A stretch of 64,000 nucleotides of DNA from Microtetraspora fusca (GTDB taxonomy: Bacteria; Actinomycetota; Actinomycetes; Streptosporangiales; Streptosporangiaceae): positions 275,997-339,996 of the forward strand of contig NZ_BBYK01000043.1 in assembly GCF_001570365.1 (NCBI RefSeq), written 5' to 3'. The notes beneath the pieces were generated by a model. The model worked only from the letters and a program-made list of their open reading frames with translations. It searched no databases and was not told the origin of the DNA. Shown in pieces: positions 33,738 to 44,116 of the stretch. Numbering within the stretch: position 1 is the stretch's first letter; each line of letters starts with the position of its first letter. A program made the translations under genes and the position numbers.

Positions 33738-34175
33738 TCAACGACCGGTGGAGCCGAACCCGTTCGCCCCGCGAACGGAACCGGGCAGCCGCTCCACCTC
33801 GTGGAAGGACGCCCTCTCCACGCGCTGGATGACCAGCTGGGCGATGCGGTCGCCGCGCTTGAGCCGGGCGGCTTCCTTGGTGTCGGTGTTGAGGAGGGTG
33901 ACCCTGATCTCGCCGCGATACCCCGCGTCGACCGTGCCCGGCGCGTTCACCAGGGTGACGCCGTACTTCGACGCGAGCCCCGAGCGGGGGTGCACGAAAG
34001 CGGCGTACCCGTCGGGGAGGGCGATGGCCACCCCGGTGCCGACCACGGCCCGCTCCCCCGGCAGCAACTCGACGTCCGTGACGGCGTACAGGTCGGCCCC
34101 GGCGTCGCCGGGGTGCGCGTAGCCGGGAAGCGGGAGCCCCGTGTCGAGACGGTGGATCAGCACCTCAACATTCAT
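33738..34175 (-). CDS. dut: dUTP diphosphatase
   Basis: Trimeric enzyme of 145 residues that hydrolyses dUTP to dUMP and pyrophosphate, keeping uracil out of DNA and supplying thymidylate synthesis. All five family motifs are visible in order: PGDAGADLYA, HPRSGLA, NAPGTVDAGYRGEI with the catalytic Asp, GDRIAQLVIQ and the C-terminal GANGFGSTGR arm that closes over the substrate. The ATG at 34173-34175 gives the usual length; a GTG four codons earlier overlaps the stop of the upstream AI-2E gene by one base. First of the dut-DUF3710-OB-DUF3159 run. Works in the same sense as the mismatch uracil-DNA glycosylase at 13122, though not linked. Confidence 0.97.
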   Translation of the reverse strand: MNVEVLIHRLDTGLPLPGYAHPGDAGADLYAVTDVELLPGERAVVGTGVAIALPDGYAAFVHPRSGLASKYGVTLVNAPGTVDAGYRGEIRVTLLNTDTKEAARLKRGDRIAQLVIQRVERASFHEVERLPGSVRGANGFGSTGR

Positions 34176-34186
34176 GGGCCAAGACA

Positions 34187-35440
34187 CTACCCGTTGCGCT
34201 GGGGAGATACCGCCTCTCCGGTGCCCGGCGGCTCCGGCGTGGAGCGTTCCTCAGGCTCGTTTCCCTCCGGGTGCAGCGGCGGCGACGTCGGAGGCTGCTG
34301 CGACGCCGACGCGGAGCGGTCCTTGGGCTCGTCCCCCTCCGGGTGCAGCGGCGGCGACTCCGGGGGCGCCGCCGCGGGCGCGGGCGGCTCGCGGCGCAAC
34401 AGTTCCTGCAGCACCCGGTAGATGACCGCCGACACCGGGACCGCCACCGCCGCCCCGGCGATCCCGGCGATCACGCCGCCGACGCCCAGCACCAGGATGA
34501 TCGCCAGGGGGTGGAACTCGACCGCGCGGCCGACGATGAGCGGCTGCAGGACGTGGTTCTCCAGTTGCTGCTCGACGATGAGGACGCCGATGAAGATCAC
34601 GGCGGCCAGCCAGCCCTGCGAGCCGAACGTCACGAGCGTGCCGACGGCGCCCGCGAAGAGGATGCCGACGATCGGGATGAAGCTCGACATGAAGACCAGC
34701 ACCGCGATCGGCGCCCACAGCGGCACGCCCAGCACGGCCAGGGTGGCGCCGATGACGACGCCGTGGATCGCGGAGATCGCGACGGTGCCCTGGACGTAGT
34801 GGGAGAGCGTCCGCCAGGCGGAGCGACCGGCGCGGTCCACCCGGGGCGCCGCGCCGCCGAACGCGCGCAGGAACCAGTTCCAGATGCGGTCGCCGTCCTT
34901 GAGGAAGAAGAACGTCACGAAGAGCATCAGCACGATGCCGGCGAGCACCTCGATCACGGCGGTGGCCCCGGTGATGACCGTGCCGGTGATCTGGCCGCGC
35001 CGCTCGGAGAGCTGCTTCGTCAGCTCGTCGACGACGCCGGTGATCTGGGACTCCTTCACCTGGAAGGGCCCGTGGATCAGCCAGTCCTGCACCTCGTGCG
35101 AGGTCTTGGCGATCTGGTCGATGAGCCGCGGCGCCTCCTCGTTGGCCCGGATGCCGATCAGGAACCCGATGCCGACGATGACCGCGAAGAAGAGCAGCAT
35201 CGTGAGCCAGGTGGCGTATATCGGCCGCATCACGCGGCGCAGCCGTCCGGTGACCGGATAGAGCAGCGCCGTCAACAGGAAGGCCACCGCGACCGGCAGC
35301 GCGATGATGCCGACGCGGCCGATGATCTGCCAGAAGAAGTAGATCACCACGCCGAGCACGATCAGGCAGGCGCCCCACACTGCCAGCGTGAGCAGCGTGG
35401 GGGGCACGTGAAGGGTGCGACGTTGCTTTTCCGGGATCAC
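34187..35440 (-). CDS. AI-2E family transporter
   Basis: Membrane protein of 417 residues of the PerM/YdiK/TqsA (AI-2 exporter) family. Pairs of hydrophobic helices flank a soluble segment of about 90 residues (ANEEAPRLIDQIAKTSHEVQDWL and following), then LMLFVTFFFLKDGDRIWNWF and the C-terminal transport core with VPLWAPIAVLVFMSSFIPIVG and GRAVEFHPLAIILVLGVGG. Members export diverse substrates or act as Na+/H+ antiporters; the substrate here is unknown. The C-terminal 70 residues are hydrophilic with two copies of a 24-residue repeat. GTG start. Its stop is 12 bases before dut. Confidence 0.9.
   Translation of the reverse strand: MIPEKQRRTLHVPPTLLTLAVWGACLIVLGVVIYFFWQIIGRVGIIALPVAVAFLLTALLYPVTGRLRRVMRPIYATWLTMLLFFAVIVGIGFLIGIRANEEAPRLIDQIAKTSHEVQDWLIHGPFQVKESQITGVVDELTKQLSERRGQITGTVITGATAVIEVLAGIVLMLFVTFFFLKDGDRIWNWFLRAFGGAAPRVDRAGRSAWRTLSHYVQGTVAISAIHGVVIGATLAVLGVPLWAPIAVLVFMSSFIPIVGILFAGAVGTLVTFGSQGWLAAVIFIGVLIVEQQLENHVLQPLIVGRAVEFHPLAIILVLGVGGVIAGIAGAAVAVPVSAVIYRVLQELLRREPPAPAAAPPESPPLHPEGDEPKDRSASASQQPPTSPPLHPEGNEPEERSTPEPPGTGEAVSPQRNG
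34241..34358. repeat. Two-copy direct repeat in AI-2E C-terminal tail
   Basis: Segments 34241-34286 and 34313-34358 (46 bp each, period 72 bp) differ at about seven positions. They encode PPLHPEGDEPKDRSAS-like and PPLHPEGNEPEERSTP-like stretches in the disordered tail of the transporter, so a recent in-frame duplication is likely. Confidence 0.85.
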
Positions 35441-35513
35441 AACGTCCAGCCTGACACGTCAGCCCCCGATGCGCGCAGCCGATTATTCATCCGACGACGA
35501 ACATCGCGCCATG

Positions 35514-38075
35514 TCACCCCGCCAGTGTGACGGACACCACCTGCTCGTCTCCGGCGACGTCGAGGACGAACTCCTCGACGTTGCCCGCCGCGCACAGGTC
35601 GTCCTGGGCGGGCCGTACGAGCCGGGCGTGCGGGCCGGACACGACGAGCCGGGAGATCTCCGCCCGCATGGACAGCCTGGCCTCGGACTTGGCCTTGCGC
35701 ACCCGGCGCAGCACCTCGGCCACGGCGCCGAGCACGGCCGGGTCGCCGTCACCGGCCACGGCGTCGATCTCGGACGGCGTCGGCCAGGCGGCGCGGTGCA
35801 CGGAACCGCTCCGCCACCACGACCAGACCTCCTCCGTCACGAACGGCAGGAACGGCGCGAAGAGCCGCAGCAGCACGCCGAGCGCGAGCCGCAGCGCCGT
35901 GACGGCCGAGGCGTTCCCGTCGTACGCGCGGGCCTTGACCAGCTCCAGGTAGTCGTCGCACAGCTCCCAGAAGAAGCGCTCCGTGCGTTCGAGCGCCCGG
36001 GTGTAGTCGTACTCCTCGAACGCCTCGGTGGCCTCCGTCACGACCGCGCGCAGCGCGGCCAGCATGGACAGGTCGAGCGCCTCGGTGACCCGCTCCTCGC
36101 CCGCCGGGACCTCGCCGAAGCCGAGCACGAAGCGGGAGGCGTTCAGGATCTTGATGGCCAGGCGACGGCCGATCTTGATCTGCCCGGTGTCGAACGCGGT
36201 GTCCGTGCCGGGCCGGCCGCTCGCCGCCCAGTAGCGCACCGCGTCCGAGCCGTACTGCTCCAGCAGGGCGAGGGGCGTGACCACGTTGCCCTTGGACTTG
36301 GACATCTTCTTGCGGTCGGGGTCGAGGATCCAGCCGGAGATCGCCGCGTGCCTCCAGGGGAGGCCGCCGTGTTCCAGGTGCGCCCTGACGACCGTGGAGA
36401 ACAGCCAGGTCCGGATGATCTCGTGGGCCTGCGGGCGCAGGTCCATGGGGTAGACCCGGCGGAACAGGTCGTCGTCGTGCTCCCAGCCGGCCGCGATCTG
36501 AGGCGACAGCGACGAGGTCGCCCAGGTGTCCATCACGTCGGGATCGCCGACGAAGCCGAGCGGCGTGCCGCGCATGTCCTCGGTGAAGCCCGGGGGCACG
36601 TCGGTGGACGGGTCCACGGGCAGGGAGGCCTCGTCGGCCGGGATCGGCGCGTCGTAGACGGGCCGCCCGTCGCGGTCCAGGGGGTACCAGACGGGGATCG
36701 GCACGCCGAAGAAGCGCTGCCGGGAGATGAGCCAGTCGCCGGCCAGGCCCTCGACCCAGTTGTCGTACCTGACCCGCATGTGCGGCGGGTGCCAGCGCAG
36801 CTCCGTGCCGCGGTCGAGCAGGGCGAGGCGCAGCTCGACGTCACGTCCGCCGTTCCGGATGTACCACTGGCGGGTGGTGACGATCTCCAGCGGCCGGTCG
36901 CCCTTCTCGTAGAACTTCACCGGGCGCTGGACCTTGCGCGGCTCGCCGTCCAGGTCGCCCGACTCGGTCAGCATCTCCACGATCCGCTCGCGGGCGCTGT
37001 GCACGGTCTTGCCGGCCAGCTCCTTGTACGGCTCGGCGGGCACGCCCTCCGGCGGGTCGGTCAGCAGGCGGCCGTCCCAGCCGATGACGGGGCGGGTGGG
37101 CAGGTCGAGCTCGCGCCACCAGATGACGTCGGTGACGTCACCGAAGGTGCAGATCATGGCGATGCCCGAACCCTTGTCCGGCTCGGCGAGATGGTGGCCG
37201 AGGACCGGCACCTCGACGCCGAAGATCGGCGTGCGCACGGTGGTGCCGAACAGCGGGCGGTAGCGCTCGTCGTCGGGGTGGGCGACCAGGGCGACGCAGG
37301 CGGGGATCAGCTCGGGGCGGGTCGTCTCGATCCACACCCGGTCGCCGAAGCCCTGCTCACGCTGCTCGGGCGACAGCTCGAACCCGATGCGGTGGAAGGC
37401 GCCGGGCCACTCCCGGTCCTCCAGCTCGGCCTGGGCCACGGCGGTGCGGAACGTCACGTCCCACAGCGTGGGCGCCTCGGACAGGTAGGCCTCGCCGCGG
37501 GCGAGGTTGCGCAGGAACGCCCGCTGGGAGGCGACCCGCGCCCGCTCGCCGATCGTGGCGTACGTCAGGGACCAGTCCACGGACAGGCCGAGGCGGCGCC
37601 ACAGCTCCTCGAACGCCTTCTCGTCCTCGGCGGTGAGCCGCTCGCACAGCTCGATGAAGTTCTTCCTGGACACCGGGACCTGCCCCTTGGCGCCCTTGCC
37701 TCCGCTCGCCGGCGGCTGGAAGTCCGGGTCGTACGGCAGCGAGGGGTCGCAGCGGACGCCGAAGTGGTTCTGCACCCGGCGCTCGGTGGGGAGGCCGTTG
37801 TCGTCCCAGCCCATGGGGTAGAAGACCTCGCGCCCGCGCATCCGCCGGTAGCGGGCGACCGTGTCCGTGTGGGTGTAGGAGAAGACGTGCCCGACGTGGA
37901 GGGAGCCGGAGACCGTGGGCGGCGGCGTGTCGATCGAGTAGATCTCGTCGCGCGTGCGGGACCGGTCGAAGCGGTAGGTGCCGTCCGCCTCCCAGCGCGC
38001 TACCCATACCGCCTCGAGTCCATCCAGAGTGGGTTTCTCGGGCATGGCGGTGGTGCGCAGTGGCTGTTCGGTCAT
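35514..38075 (-). CDS. valS: Valine--tRNA ligase
   Basis: Class I aminoacyl-tRNA synthetase of 853 residues that charges tRNA-Val. The HIGH-type motif is SGSLHVGHVFSYT at about residue 55, the editing (CP1) domain follows with TTRPELIPACVALVAHPDD, the KMSKS motif lies in DRKKMSKSKGNVVTP, and the anticodon-binding domain makes up the last 200 residues. It lacks the long C-terminal coiled coil of E. coli ValS, as is usual for this shorter actinobacterial/archaeal-like type. The ATG at 38073-38075 (MTEQPL) is chosen; MPEKPTL ten codons later is possible. Divergent from the DUF4235 gene with a 69-bp promoter region; no T-box leader is visible. Confidence 0.97.
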   Translation of the reverse strand: MTEQPLRTTAMPEKPTLDGLEAVWVARWEADGTYRFDRSRTRDEIYSIDTPPPTVSGSLHVGHVFSYTHTDTVARYRRMRGREVFYPMGWDDNGLPTERRVQNHFGVRCDPSLPYDPDFQPPASGGKGAKGQVPVSRKNFIELCERLTAEDEKAFEELWRRLGLSVDWSLTYATIGERARVASQRAFLRNLARGEAYLSEAPTLWDVTFRTAVAQAELEDREWPGAFHRIGFELSPEQREQGFGDRVWIETTRPELIPACVALVAHPDDERYRPLFGTTVRTPIFGVEVPVLGHHLAEPDKGSGIAMICTFGDVTDVIWWRELDLPTRPVIGWDGRLLTDPPEGVPAEPYKELAGKTVHSARERIVEMLTESGDLDGEPRKVQRPVKFYEKGDRPLEIVTTRQWYIRNGGRDVELRLALLDRGTELRWHPPHMRVRYDNWVEGLAGDWLISRQRFFGVPIPVWYPLDRDGRPVYDAPIPADEASLPVDPSTDVPPGFTEDMRGTPLGFVGDPDVMDTWATSSLSPQIAAGWEHDDDLFRRVYPMDLRPQAHEIIRTWLFSTVVRAHLEHGGLPWRHAAISGWILDPDRKKMSKSKGNVVTPLALLEQYGSDAVRYWAASGRPGTDTAFDTGQIKIGRRLAIKILNASRFVLGFGEVPAGEERVTEALDLSMLAALRAVVTEATEAFEEYDYTRALERTERFFWELCDDYLELVKARAYDGNASAVTALRLALGVLLRLFAPFLPFVTEEVWSWWRSGSVHRAAWPTPSEIDAVAGDGDPAVLGAVAEVLRRVRKAKSEARLSMRAEISRLVVSGPHARLVRPAQDDLCAAGNVEEFVLDVAGDEQVVSVTLAG

Positions 38076-38144
38076 GCCGACTAATGGTATGGCGTCGGCG
38101 GGCGCGCTGTACCGAGAGACTAGGGTCGTTACCGAGGAGGAATC

Positions 38145-38456
38145 ATGGCGGAAATCACGCACGCCGGCCACGAATCAGGCGCGGCGGAAAAGCCCGATAT
38201 GACATGGAAGATCGTCGGCGGCCTGGTGGGCCTCGGCGTGGGCTTCGCCTCGCGCAAGGTGCTCACGTTCGCCTGGCAGAAGACGACCGGGAGAAAGCCC
38301 CCGGCCAGCGCGGACTCGCTGGACATCAGCCTGGGTGAGGCCATCGCCTACGCCGTGGTGATGGGGTTGGGCATGGAGGTCGCCCGCATCGTCGCGATGC
38401 GCGCCGCGGCCAAGAAGTGGCACTCGTGGAAGTCCGAGGCCGAGGCCAAGCTCTGA
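38145..38456 (+). CDS. DUF4235 family small membrane protein
   Basis: Protein of 103 residues with one or two hydrophobic segments: MTWKIVGGLVGLGVGFASRKVL and EAIAYAVVMGLGMEVARIVAMRAA. The central WQKTTGRKPP and the C-terminal basic tail are typical of DUF4235, a conserved actinobacterial family of unknown function. The ribosome-binding site GAGGAGG lies just before the ATG. Divergent from valS; its stop is three bases from the stop of the convergent otsA. Confidence 0.9.
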   Translation: MAEITHAGHESGAAEKPDMTWKIVGGLVGLGVGFASRKVLTFAWQKTTGRKPPASADSLDISLGEAIAYAVVMGLGMEVARIVAMRAAAKKWHSWKSEAEAKL

Positions 38457-38459
38457 CCG

Positions 38460-39836
<1,377 letters not shown>

Positions 39837-40063
39837 TGAGCCCTCCGGAGATCGTCCACTACGCCGAGCCCCCGTAGAACAACCATACGAAAGGCCAGTC
39901 ATGCCGCCCATACCCGCCATGAAGTGCACAATTCATTTGGGCAGGTGTGAGAATGATCTCCCCTGGTCACGGGCGTCGACCAAGAGGTTTAGACCAGCCG
40001 GTTACATTTCCGTACCGTACGGTCACGTACCGCGCGGTCGGGCGTGAGCGCCGCGGACCGGGG

Positions 40064-40813
40064 TCAGGCAGGGGGAAGGGCGCGCCCGCGCAGGTCCGCT
40101 CGTACGGCCTGGGCGAGCTTCTTGGTCGCGATGCGGTTGAGCGTGCCGCCCGCGACGGCTCCCGTGAAGAAGGGGCCAAGTGTGGTGAAATGCCGCCCGA
40201 GCGTCCTCATCAGGCGGTTGCGCAACGCGGTCTTCGCCGCGGCCCCGACCGCGATGGTGGCCGAGCCGGGGGCGAGCGGGTTCACCCCGCGCTCCCTGGC
40301 CCAAGCCACCGCGAACGCGGTGGCGCGCTGGGTGGTCGTGCCGGGGACCGGCACGCCGTAGATCTCGTGCAGCTCAGCGATGAGCTTGACCTCGATGGCC
40401 GCGACGACGAGCGTCTCGGCGACCAGTTGGGCGGGAGCGGAAAGCAGCAGTGGAGGAGCGGCGAACTGGGCCGCGGCCAGGGCTCCGCCCACCGCGCCGA
40501 CCGCCATCGTGCCCTTCGCCGCCGTACGGACCAGATCGTCGGCCAGCTGCTCGCCGGTGAGCCCGTAATGGTGCTCCCGAAGCGTCGCGGCGTCCCTGAT
40601 CGGGAGACGCGGCGCGATGTTCATGAAGACATCGGCGAGCCAGCGGCCACGCCCCGGAACTGAGTCCTTCGTCTTCTTGGCGGACCGGACGAGCACTGTA
40701 CTGAGGCGGCCGAGCAGCCGGCGCCGCTCGGCCCCGTTCGTTTCCTCAGGGGTCACGAGCCTGCCGACCAGCTCGGCGACCTCGTCCTGTGATCGATCCG
40801 CTTCCGAAGTCAA
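40064..40813 (-). CDS. Conserved actinobacterial protein (EcsC-like, uncertain)
   Basis: Protein of 249 residues. The middle has Ala/Gly-rich amphipathic helices (AAKGTMAVGAVGGALAAAQFA, PAQLVAETLVVAAIEVKLIAEL) that could associate with the membrane, with HEIYGVPVPG and a second Gly-rich stretch (LGPFFTGAVAGGTLNRIATKKL) near the C-terminus. It resembles hypothetical proteins found next to DUF4193 in actinobacteria and distantly the EcsC family. Function unknown. The TTG start at 40811-40813 is chosen because a perfect GGAGGAG lies 5 bases upstream. It follows the DUF4193 gene by about 20 bp and is probably co-transcribed. Confidence 0.65.
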   Translation of the reverse strand: MTSEADRSQDEVAELVGRLVTPEETNGAERRRLLGRLSTVLVRSAKKTKDSVPGRGRWLADVFMNIAPRLPIRDAATLREHHYGLTGEQLADDLVRTAAKGTMAVGAVGGALAAAQFAAPPLLLSAPAQLVAETLVVAAIEVKLIAELHEIYGVPVPGTTTQRATAFAVAWARERGVNPLAPGSATIAVGAAAKTALRNRLMRTLGRHFTTLGPFFTGAVAGGTLNRIATKKLAQAVRADLRGRALPPA

Positions 40814-40833
40814 CGGACTCCTCCCCGCGTCTG

Positions 40834-41133
40834 CTAGGCGGCGCACTCGCGGCAGATCTGCTGGCCGTTCTTCTCGGAGGCCAACTGGCTGCGGTGGTGC
40901 ACCAGGAAGCAACGCGAGCAGGTGAACTCGTCGGCCTGGCGCGGGATCACGCGGAGCGACAGCTCCTCGTTCGACAGGTCCGCCCCCGGCAGCTCGAGAG
41001 ACTCGGCGAGGTCCGTCTCGTCGATGTCGATGCTGCCCGACGACTTGTCGCTGCGCCGCGCCTGAAGCTCCTGGAGGCTGTCCTCGTTCAGGTCGTCGTC
41101 GGTCTTGCGCGGGCTGTCGTAGTCGGTAGCCAT
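40834..41133 (-). CDS. DUF4193 family zinc-ribbon-like protein
   Basis: Small acidic protein of 99 residues that begins MATDYDSPRK and ends in a four-cysteine motif, FTCSRCFLVHHRSQLA followed by QICRECAA, consistent with a zinc ribbon. The N-terminal half is acidic and charged (DLNEDSLQELQARRSDKS). DUF4193 is universal in actinobacteria; the Streptomyces member lies next to cutRS as here. Similarity to RbpA-type RNA-polymerase-binding proteins in size and charge has been noted, but a role is unproven. The 235-bp region upstream, before cutS, contains its promoter and no other gene. Confidence 0.92.
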   Translation of the reverse strand: MATDYDSPRKTDDDLNEDSLQELQARRSDKSSGSIDIDETDLAESLELPGADLSNEELSLRVIPRQADEFTCSRCFLVHHRSQLASEKNGQQICRECAA

Positions 41134-41390
41134 GTGCGTACTCCATCCCCCTCATCTATCTGTCGCGCGGGTCGCGCGTCTTTAACGCTTGGAAGGCCGT
41201 TCTTGTGCCCGTTTCGCCCGGGAGATTTTGCAATCGGTACCCCGGTTCCCGGATCACTGAACCTTCCGGCACGCGAGGGGATGCCGCGCAAGGCTCCAGT
41301 TAGCCAAATATGGCGAAAACTAAAGCATTGCGGGTATGACCCATCGCGTTCGACGGCACATCCAACCACATGTGCGGGGCGGCCGCTCCA

Positions 41391-42848
41391 TCAGCGCGCC
41401 GACAGTGTCGTCGCGGCCAGAGCGCCCGGTCCCGGCAGGCGCACCGTCACCACGAGACCGCCTCCGTCCCTGGGGACGGCGGTGACCGCGCCGCCGTGCG
41501 CGCGGACGATCGCCCGCACGATGGACAGCCCGAGCCCCGCACCCTTGGCGGACTCCACCCTGTCGGCGTTCAGCCTGCGGAACGGCTCGAAGATGGAGTC
41601 CACCTCGTACGCGGGAACGTGCTGCCCCGTGTTGGCGACCTGAACAACGGGGGCCCCGTCCACCATTCCCGTCCGTACCCAGACTTTTCCGGAGGTGCCG
41701 GAATTGTGCTTGATGCCGTTCTCCACGAGGTTGGAGACGCAGCGTTCGAGCAGGACGGGATCCCCTGTGGCGGGGGCGGGATGGAGATCGTGCTCGACGG
41801 CGACGTCGTGCTCGGCGGCGAAGGAGGCGAGCTGCTCGACGGCGGTCGTGGCGACCTCCTGGACGTCCACCGGCTTGCGCACGGACAGCTCGCGCTCGCT
41901 GCGGGCGAGCAGGAGGAGCCCCTCGATGAGACGTTCGTTACGTGCGTTGGTCCCGAGCAGCGTACGGCCGAGCACCTTGAGATCCTCGGACGCGTGCGGG
42001 TCGGACAGCGCGACCTCCAGGACCGTCCGGTTGATCGCGAGCGGCGTGCGCAGCTCGTGGGAGGCGTTGTCCACGAACCGCCGCTGCGCGTCGAAGGCCG
42101 AGTTGAGCCGGGTGAGCATGTCGTCGAAGGTGTCCGCCAGCTCCTTGAGCTCGTCGTCCGGGCCCTGCAGGTCGATCCGCTCGTGGGCGAGGGAGGTGCC
42201 GGAGAGCTTCCTGGCCGTGGCGGTCATCTTCTTCACCGGCCCCAGCGCCCGGTCCGCGACGAAGTAGCCGAGCATGAGCGCGATGATGCCCATCCCGGCG
42301 AGCGCCAGCAGCGACCGGATCAGCAGGCCCCGCCGCGCGCCCTCGATCGCCGCGACCTGCATGGACTGCACGTACGTCTCGAAGAGGACGCGGTCTTCCA
42401 CGGTGGGCCAGACGACCGGGAGGTCCGGCCAGTTCGCCTGGATCGCCCAGCCGACCATGACGTACATCACGAAGATCAGCACGGCGCCGGCGGCGAAGAA
42501 CAGCGCGCCGTAGGCCAGGGTGAGCCGCCAGCGGATGCTCACCCGGCCGGGCAGCGCGCGTATCTGGTCGAGCAGACCGGGCTCCACCGGCATCGCCGCC
42601 AGCGGCGGCGGGCCGTCCCAGACCGGCGGGCCGCTCGGCGGCGGCGGGACCTGGGCGCGGTAGGGCCCGGTCCCCATCGTCGATGTCATCCGACTCGGGC
42701 GCGTACGTGTCGGCGAGCTCCTCTGGGGGGTCCACGCGCCCTGGCCTCCCTGGGTTGGGGCGGGTGCGGCGGCGGTGCCCTCCGAGCCCGGGGAGGACCC
42801 CCGGGCGGCGTCCGCTTCGTCCCTCGCGGGCTCGTACGGCTCGGTCAC
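41391..42848 (-). CDS. cutS: Two-component sensor histidine kinase, CutS-like
   Basis: Sensor kinase of 485 residues. A Pro/Ser-rich cytoplasmic N-terminus of about 105 residues precedes TM1 (about 108-132), a short extracytoplasmic loop (about 133-177), TM2 (about 178-198) and a HAMP linker. HisKA has phospho-accepting His264 in ASHELRTPLA; the ATPase has VSNLVENGIKHN (N box) and GAGLGLSIVRAIV (G box). The symbol rests on position: paired with an OmpR-type regulator beside DUF4193, as in the Streptomyces cutRS locus by memory. The extracytoplasmic loop has no cysteine. The GTG start overlaps the regulator's stop. Confidence 0.8.
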   Translation of the reverse strand: MTEPYEPARDEADAARGSSPGSEGTAAAPAPTQGGQGAWTPQRSSPTRTRPSRMTSTMGTGPYRAQVPPPPSGPPVWDGPPPLAAMPVEPGLLDQIRALPGRVSIRWRLTLAYGALFFAAGAVLIFVMYVMVGWAIQANWPDLPVVWPTVEDRVLFETYVQSMQVAAIEGARRGLLIRSLLALAGMGIIALMLGYFVADRALGPVKKMTATARKLSGTSLAHERIDLQGPDDELKELADTFDDMLTRLNSAFDAQRRFVDNASHELRTPLAINRTVLEVALSDPHASEDLKVLGRTLLGTNARNERLIEGLLLLARSERELSVRKPVDVQEVATTAVEQLASFAAEHDVAVEHDLHPAPATGDPVLLERCVSNLVENGIKHNSGTSGKVWVRTGMVDGAPVVQVANTGQHVPAYEVDSIFEPFRRLNADRVESAKGAGLGLSIVRAIVRAHGGAVTAVPRDGGGLVVTVRLPGPGALAATTLSAR

Positions 42849-43498
42849 AGTCGGTATCCAACTCCCGGCACGGTCTCGATGATCTGGGGCTCACCGAGCT
42901 TCTTGCGCAGCGTCATCATGGTCACGCGGACCACGTTGGTGAACGGGTCGATGTGCTCGTCCCACGCCTTGTCGAGGAGGTCCTCCTGGCTGACGACCGC
43001 ACCCTCGGCGCGCATCAGCTCCTCCAGGACGGCGAACTCCTTCTTGGTGAGGGAGATCTCTTTGTCGTCCCTGGTCACCAGGCGCTTGCCCGGGTCCAAT
43101 CGTATGCCCCCGCGTTCGAGCACCGGCGGCAGCGCCGGGGCCGAGCGGCGGCCGAGCGCGCGCACGCGCGCCACCAGCTCCATGAACGCGAACGGCTTGG
43201 CCAGGTAGTCGTCGGCGCCCAGCTCCAGGCCCTCGACCTTGTCGTCGACCTCGCCCGAGGCGGTCAGCATGATGATCCTGGAGGCCGACCGCTGGGCGAC
43301 CAGGCGGCGCGCGACCTCGTCGCCGTGGACCTTGGGCAGGTCGCGGTCGAGCACGATCACGTCGTAGTCGATGTAACCGGTCTTCTCCAGGGCGGCTGCG
43401 CCGTCGTAGGCGACGTCCACGGCCATCGCCTCGCGGCGGAGTCCGGTGGCGATCGCGTCCGCCATGACGCGTTCGTCCTCCACCACAAGCACGCGCAT
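42845..43498 (-). CDS. cutR: OmpR-family response regulator, CutR-like
   Basis: Response regulator of 217 residues. The receiver domain has the acidic pair EDE at 7-9, phospho-acceptor Asp51 in VLDRDLP, Thr in MLTASGE and Lys in YLAKPFAF. The winged-helix Trans_reg_C domain follows (IRLDPGKRLVTRDDKEISLTKKE..VLEELM, then TNVVRVTMMTLRKKLGEP..IETVPGVGYRL). Coupled to cutS by the TGTGA overlap. A perfect 8-bp inverted repeat 76 bases upstream of the start may be its own operator. Streptomyces CutRS is linked to secretion stress and development; transfer of that role here is inference. Confidence 0.85.
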   Translation of the reverse strand: MRVLVVEDERVMADAIATGLRREAMAVDVAYDGAAALEKTGYIDYDVIVLDRDLPKVHGDEVARRLVAQRSASRIIMLTASGEVDDKVEGLELGADDYLAKPFAFMELVARVRALGRRSAPALPPVLERGGIRLDPGKRLVTRDDKEISLTKKEFAVLEELMRAEGAVVSQEDLLDKAWDEHIDPFTNVVRVTMMTLRKKLGEPQIIETVPGVGYRL

Positions 43499-43573
43499 CC
43501 AGGTCCTCCTCGGAAGGTCTCAGGCACTCATTGTGACCCGGTGGGACGTAAGTCGACGGTAAGCGGTTCCTCA

Positions 43574-43592
43574 GCTCTACGTGACGTAGAGC
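43574..43592. promoter_or_regulatory. Perfect inverted repeat in cutR / small-gene intergenic region
   Basis: GCTCTACG (43574-43581) and CGTAGAGC (43585-43592) flank three bases, giving a 19-bp palindromic site. It lies 76 bp from the cutR start and 150 bp before the divergent 54-residue gene, so it may control either or both. Confidence 0.45.
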
Positions 43593-43741
43593 ACAAGTAT
43601 TGGGTGGTTTGAGAGTTCCCGCAGGGTGGGTAAGGCAGGTCTACACCCCTTTGCCGTGTGCCGGGGAAGGGCCATGCTCTCCCCAGGATCCGTCACCGGG
43701 GTCGACCGGCACCTTTTCGCCCCCTGAGAAAGAAGGTGAGT

Positions 43742-43906
43742 ATGGGCGAGTTCACGACCACGATCGAAACCCGGCTCAACCAGGCCTACGAGGGTCTCCA
43801 GGAAGCCACGGCGAACGGGGACGACTTCCTCGCCGACACCCTCACCGCCGAGATCGAGGACCTGCGCCGCCTGGCCGTCGATCACGGCATCGCCATCGAG
43901 CGATAG
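43742..43906 (+). CDS. Small conserved hypothetical protein (54 residues)
   Basis: Acidic, fully helical-looking protein: MGEFTTTIETRLNQAYEGLQ, then EATANGDDFLADTLTAEIED and LRRLAVDHGIAIER. Heptad-like spacing of Leu/Ala suggests a helical hairpin or short coiled coil. Similar short proteins occur at this place next to cutR in other actinobacteria, as far as I recall, with no known role. GAAGGTGAG lies just before the ATG. The gene has its own strong terminator, so it is an independent, probably well-expressed unit. Confidence 0.75.
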   Translation: MGEFTTTIETRLNQAYEGLQEATANGDDFLADTLTAEIEDLRRLAVDHGIAIER

Positions 43907-43919
43907 CACCCCTCGACGA

Positions 43920-43961
43920 CGCGGGGACCCGCCCTTCCGGCGGGTCCCCGCGTTGTGTTTT
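43920..43961 (+). terminator. Strong intrinsic terminator after the 54-residue gene
   Basis: CGCGGGGACCCGCC (43920-43933) pairs perfectly with GGCGGGTCCCCGCG (43939-43952) around a 5-base loop, followed by TTGTGTTTT. A 14-bp GC stem plus a T-run makes this the best textbook terminator in the window. Confidence 0.92.
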
Positions 43962-44116
43962 CCAATCTTCTCGCCGCGTTCACGAACCGGCTTCCACGCG
44001 TTCCACCGTCCGTGTCGCGCCGCGGCCTCGCCTCCGGCGCCGTTCCACGGCCGCCTTCTCCTCGCCGCGCCCGCGCTCCGGGCCCGGCTCGCGGCTCCCC
44101 GGAACCGGCCCTGCCG

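Noticed and set aside
40011..40037. GTACCGTACGGT / GTACCGCGCGGT near-direct repeats upstream of otsA
   Set aside because: The short ACCGTACGGT palindrome is over-represented in this genome and lies about 180 bp from the otsA start; too weak to call an operator.
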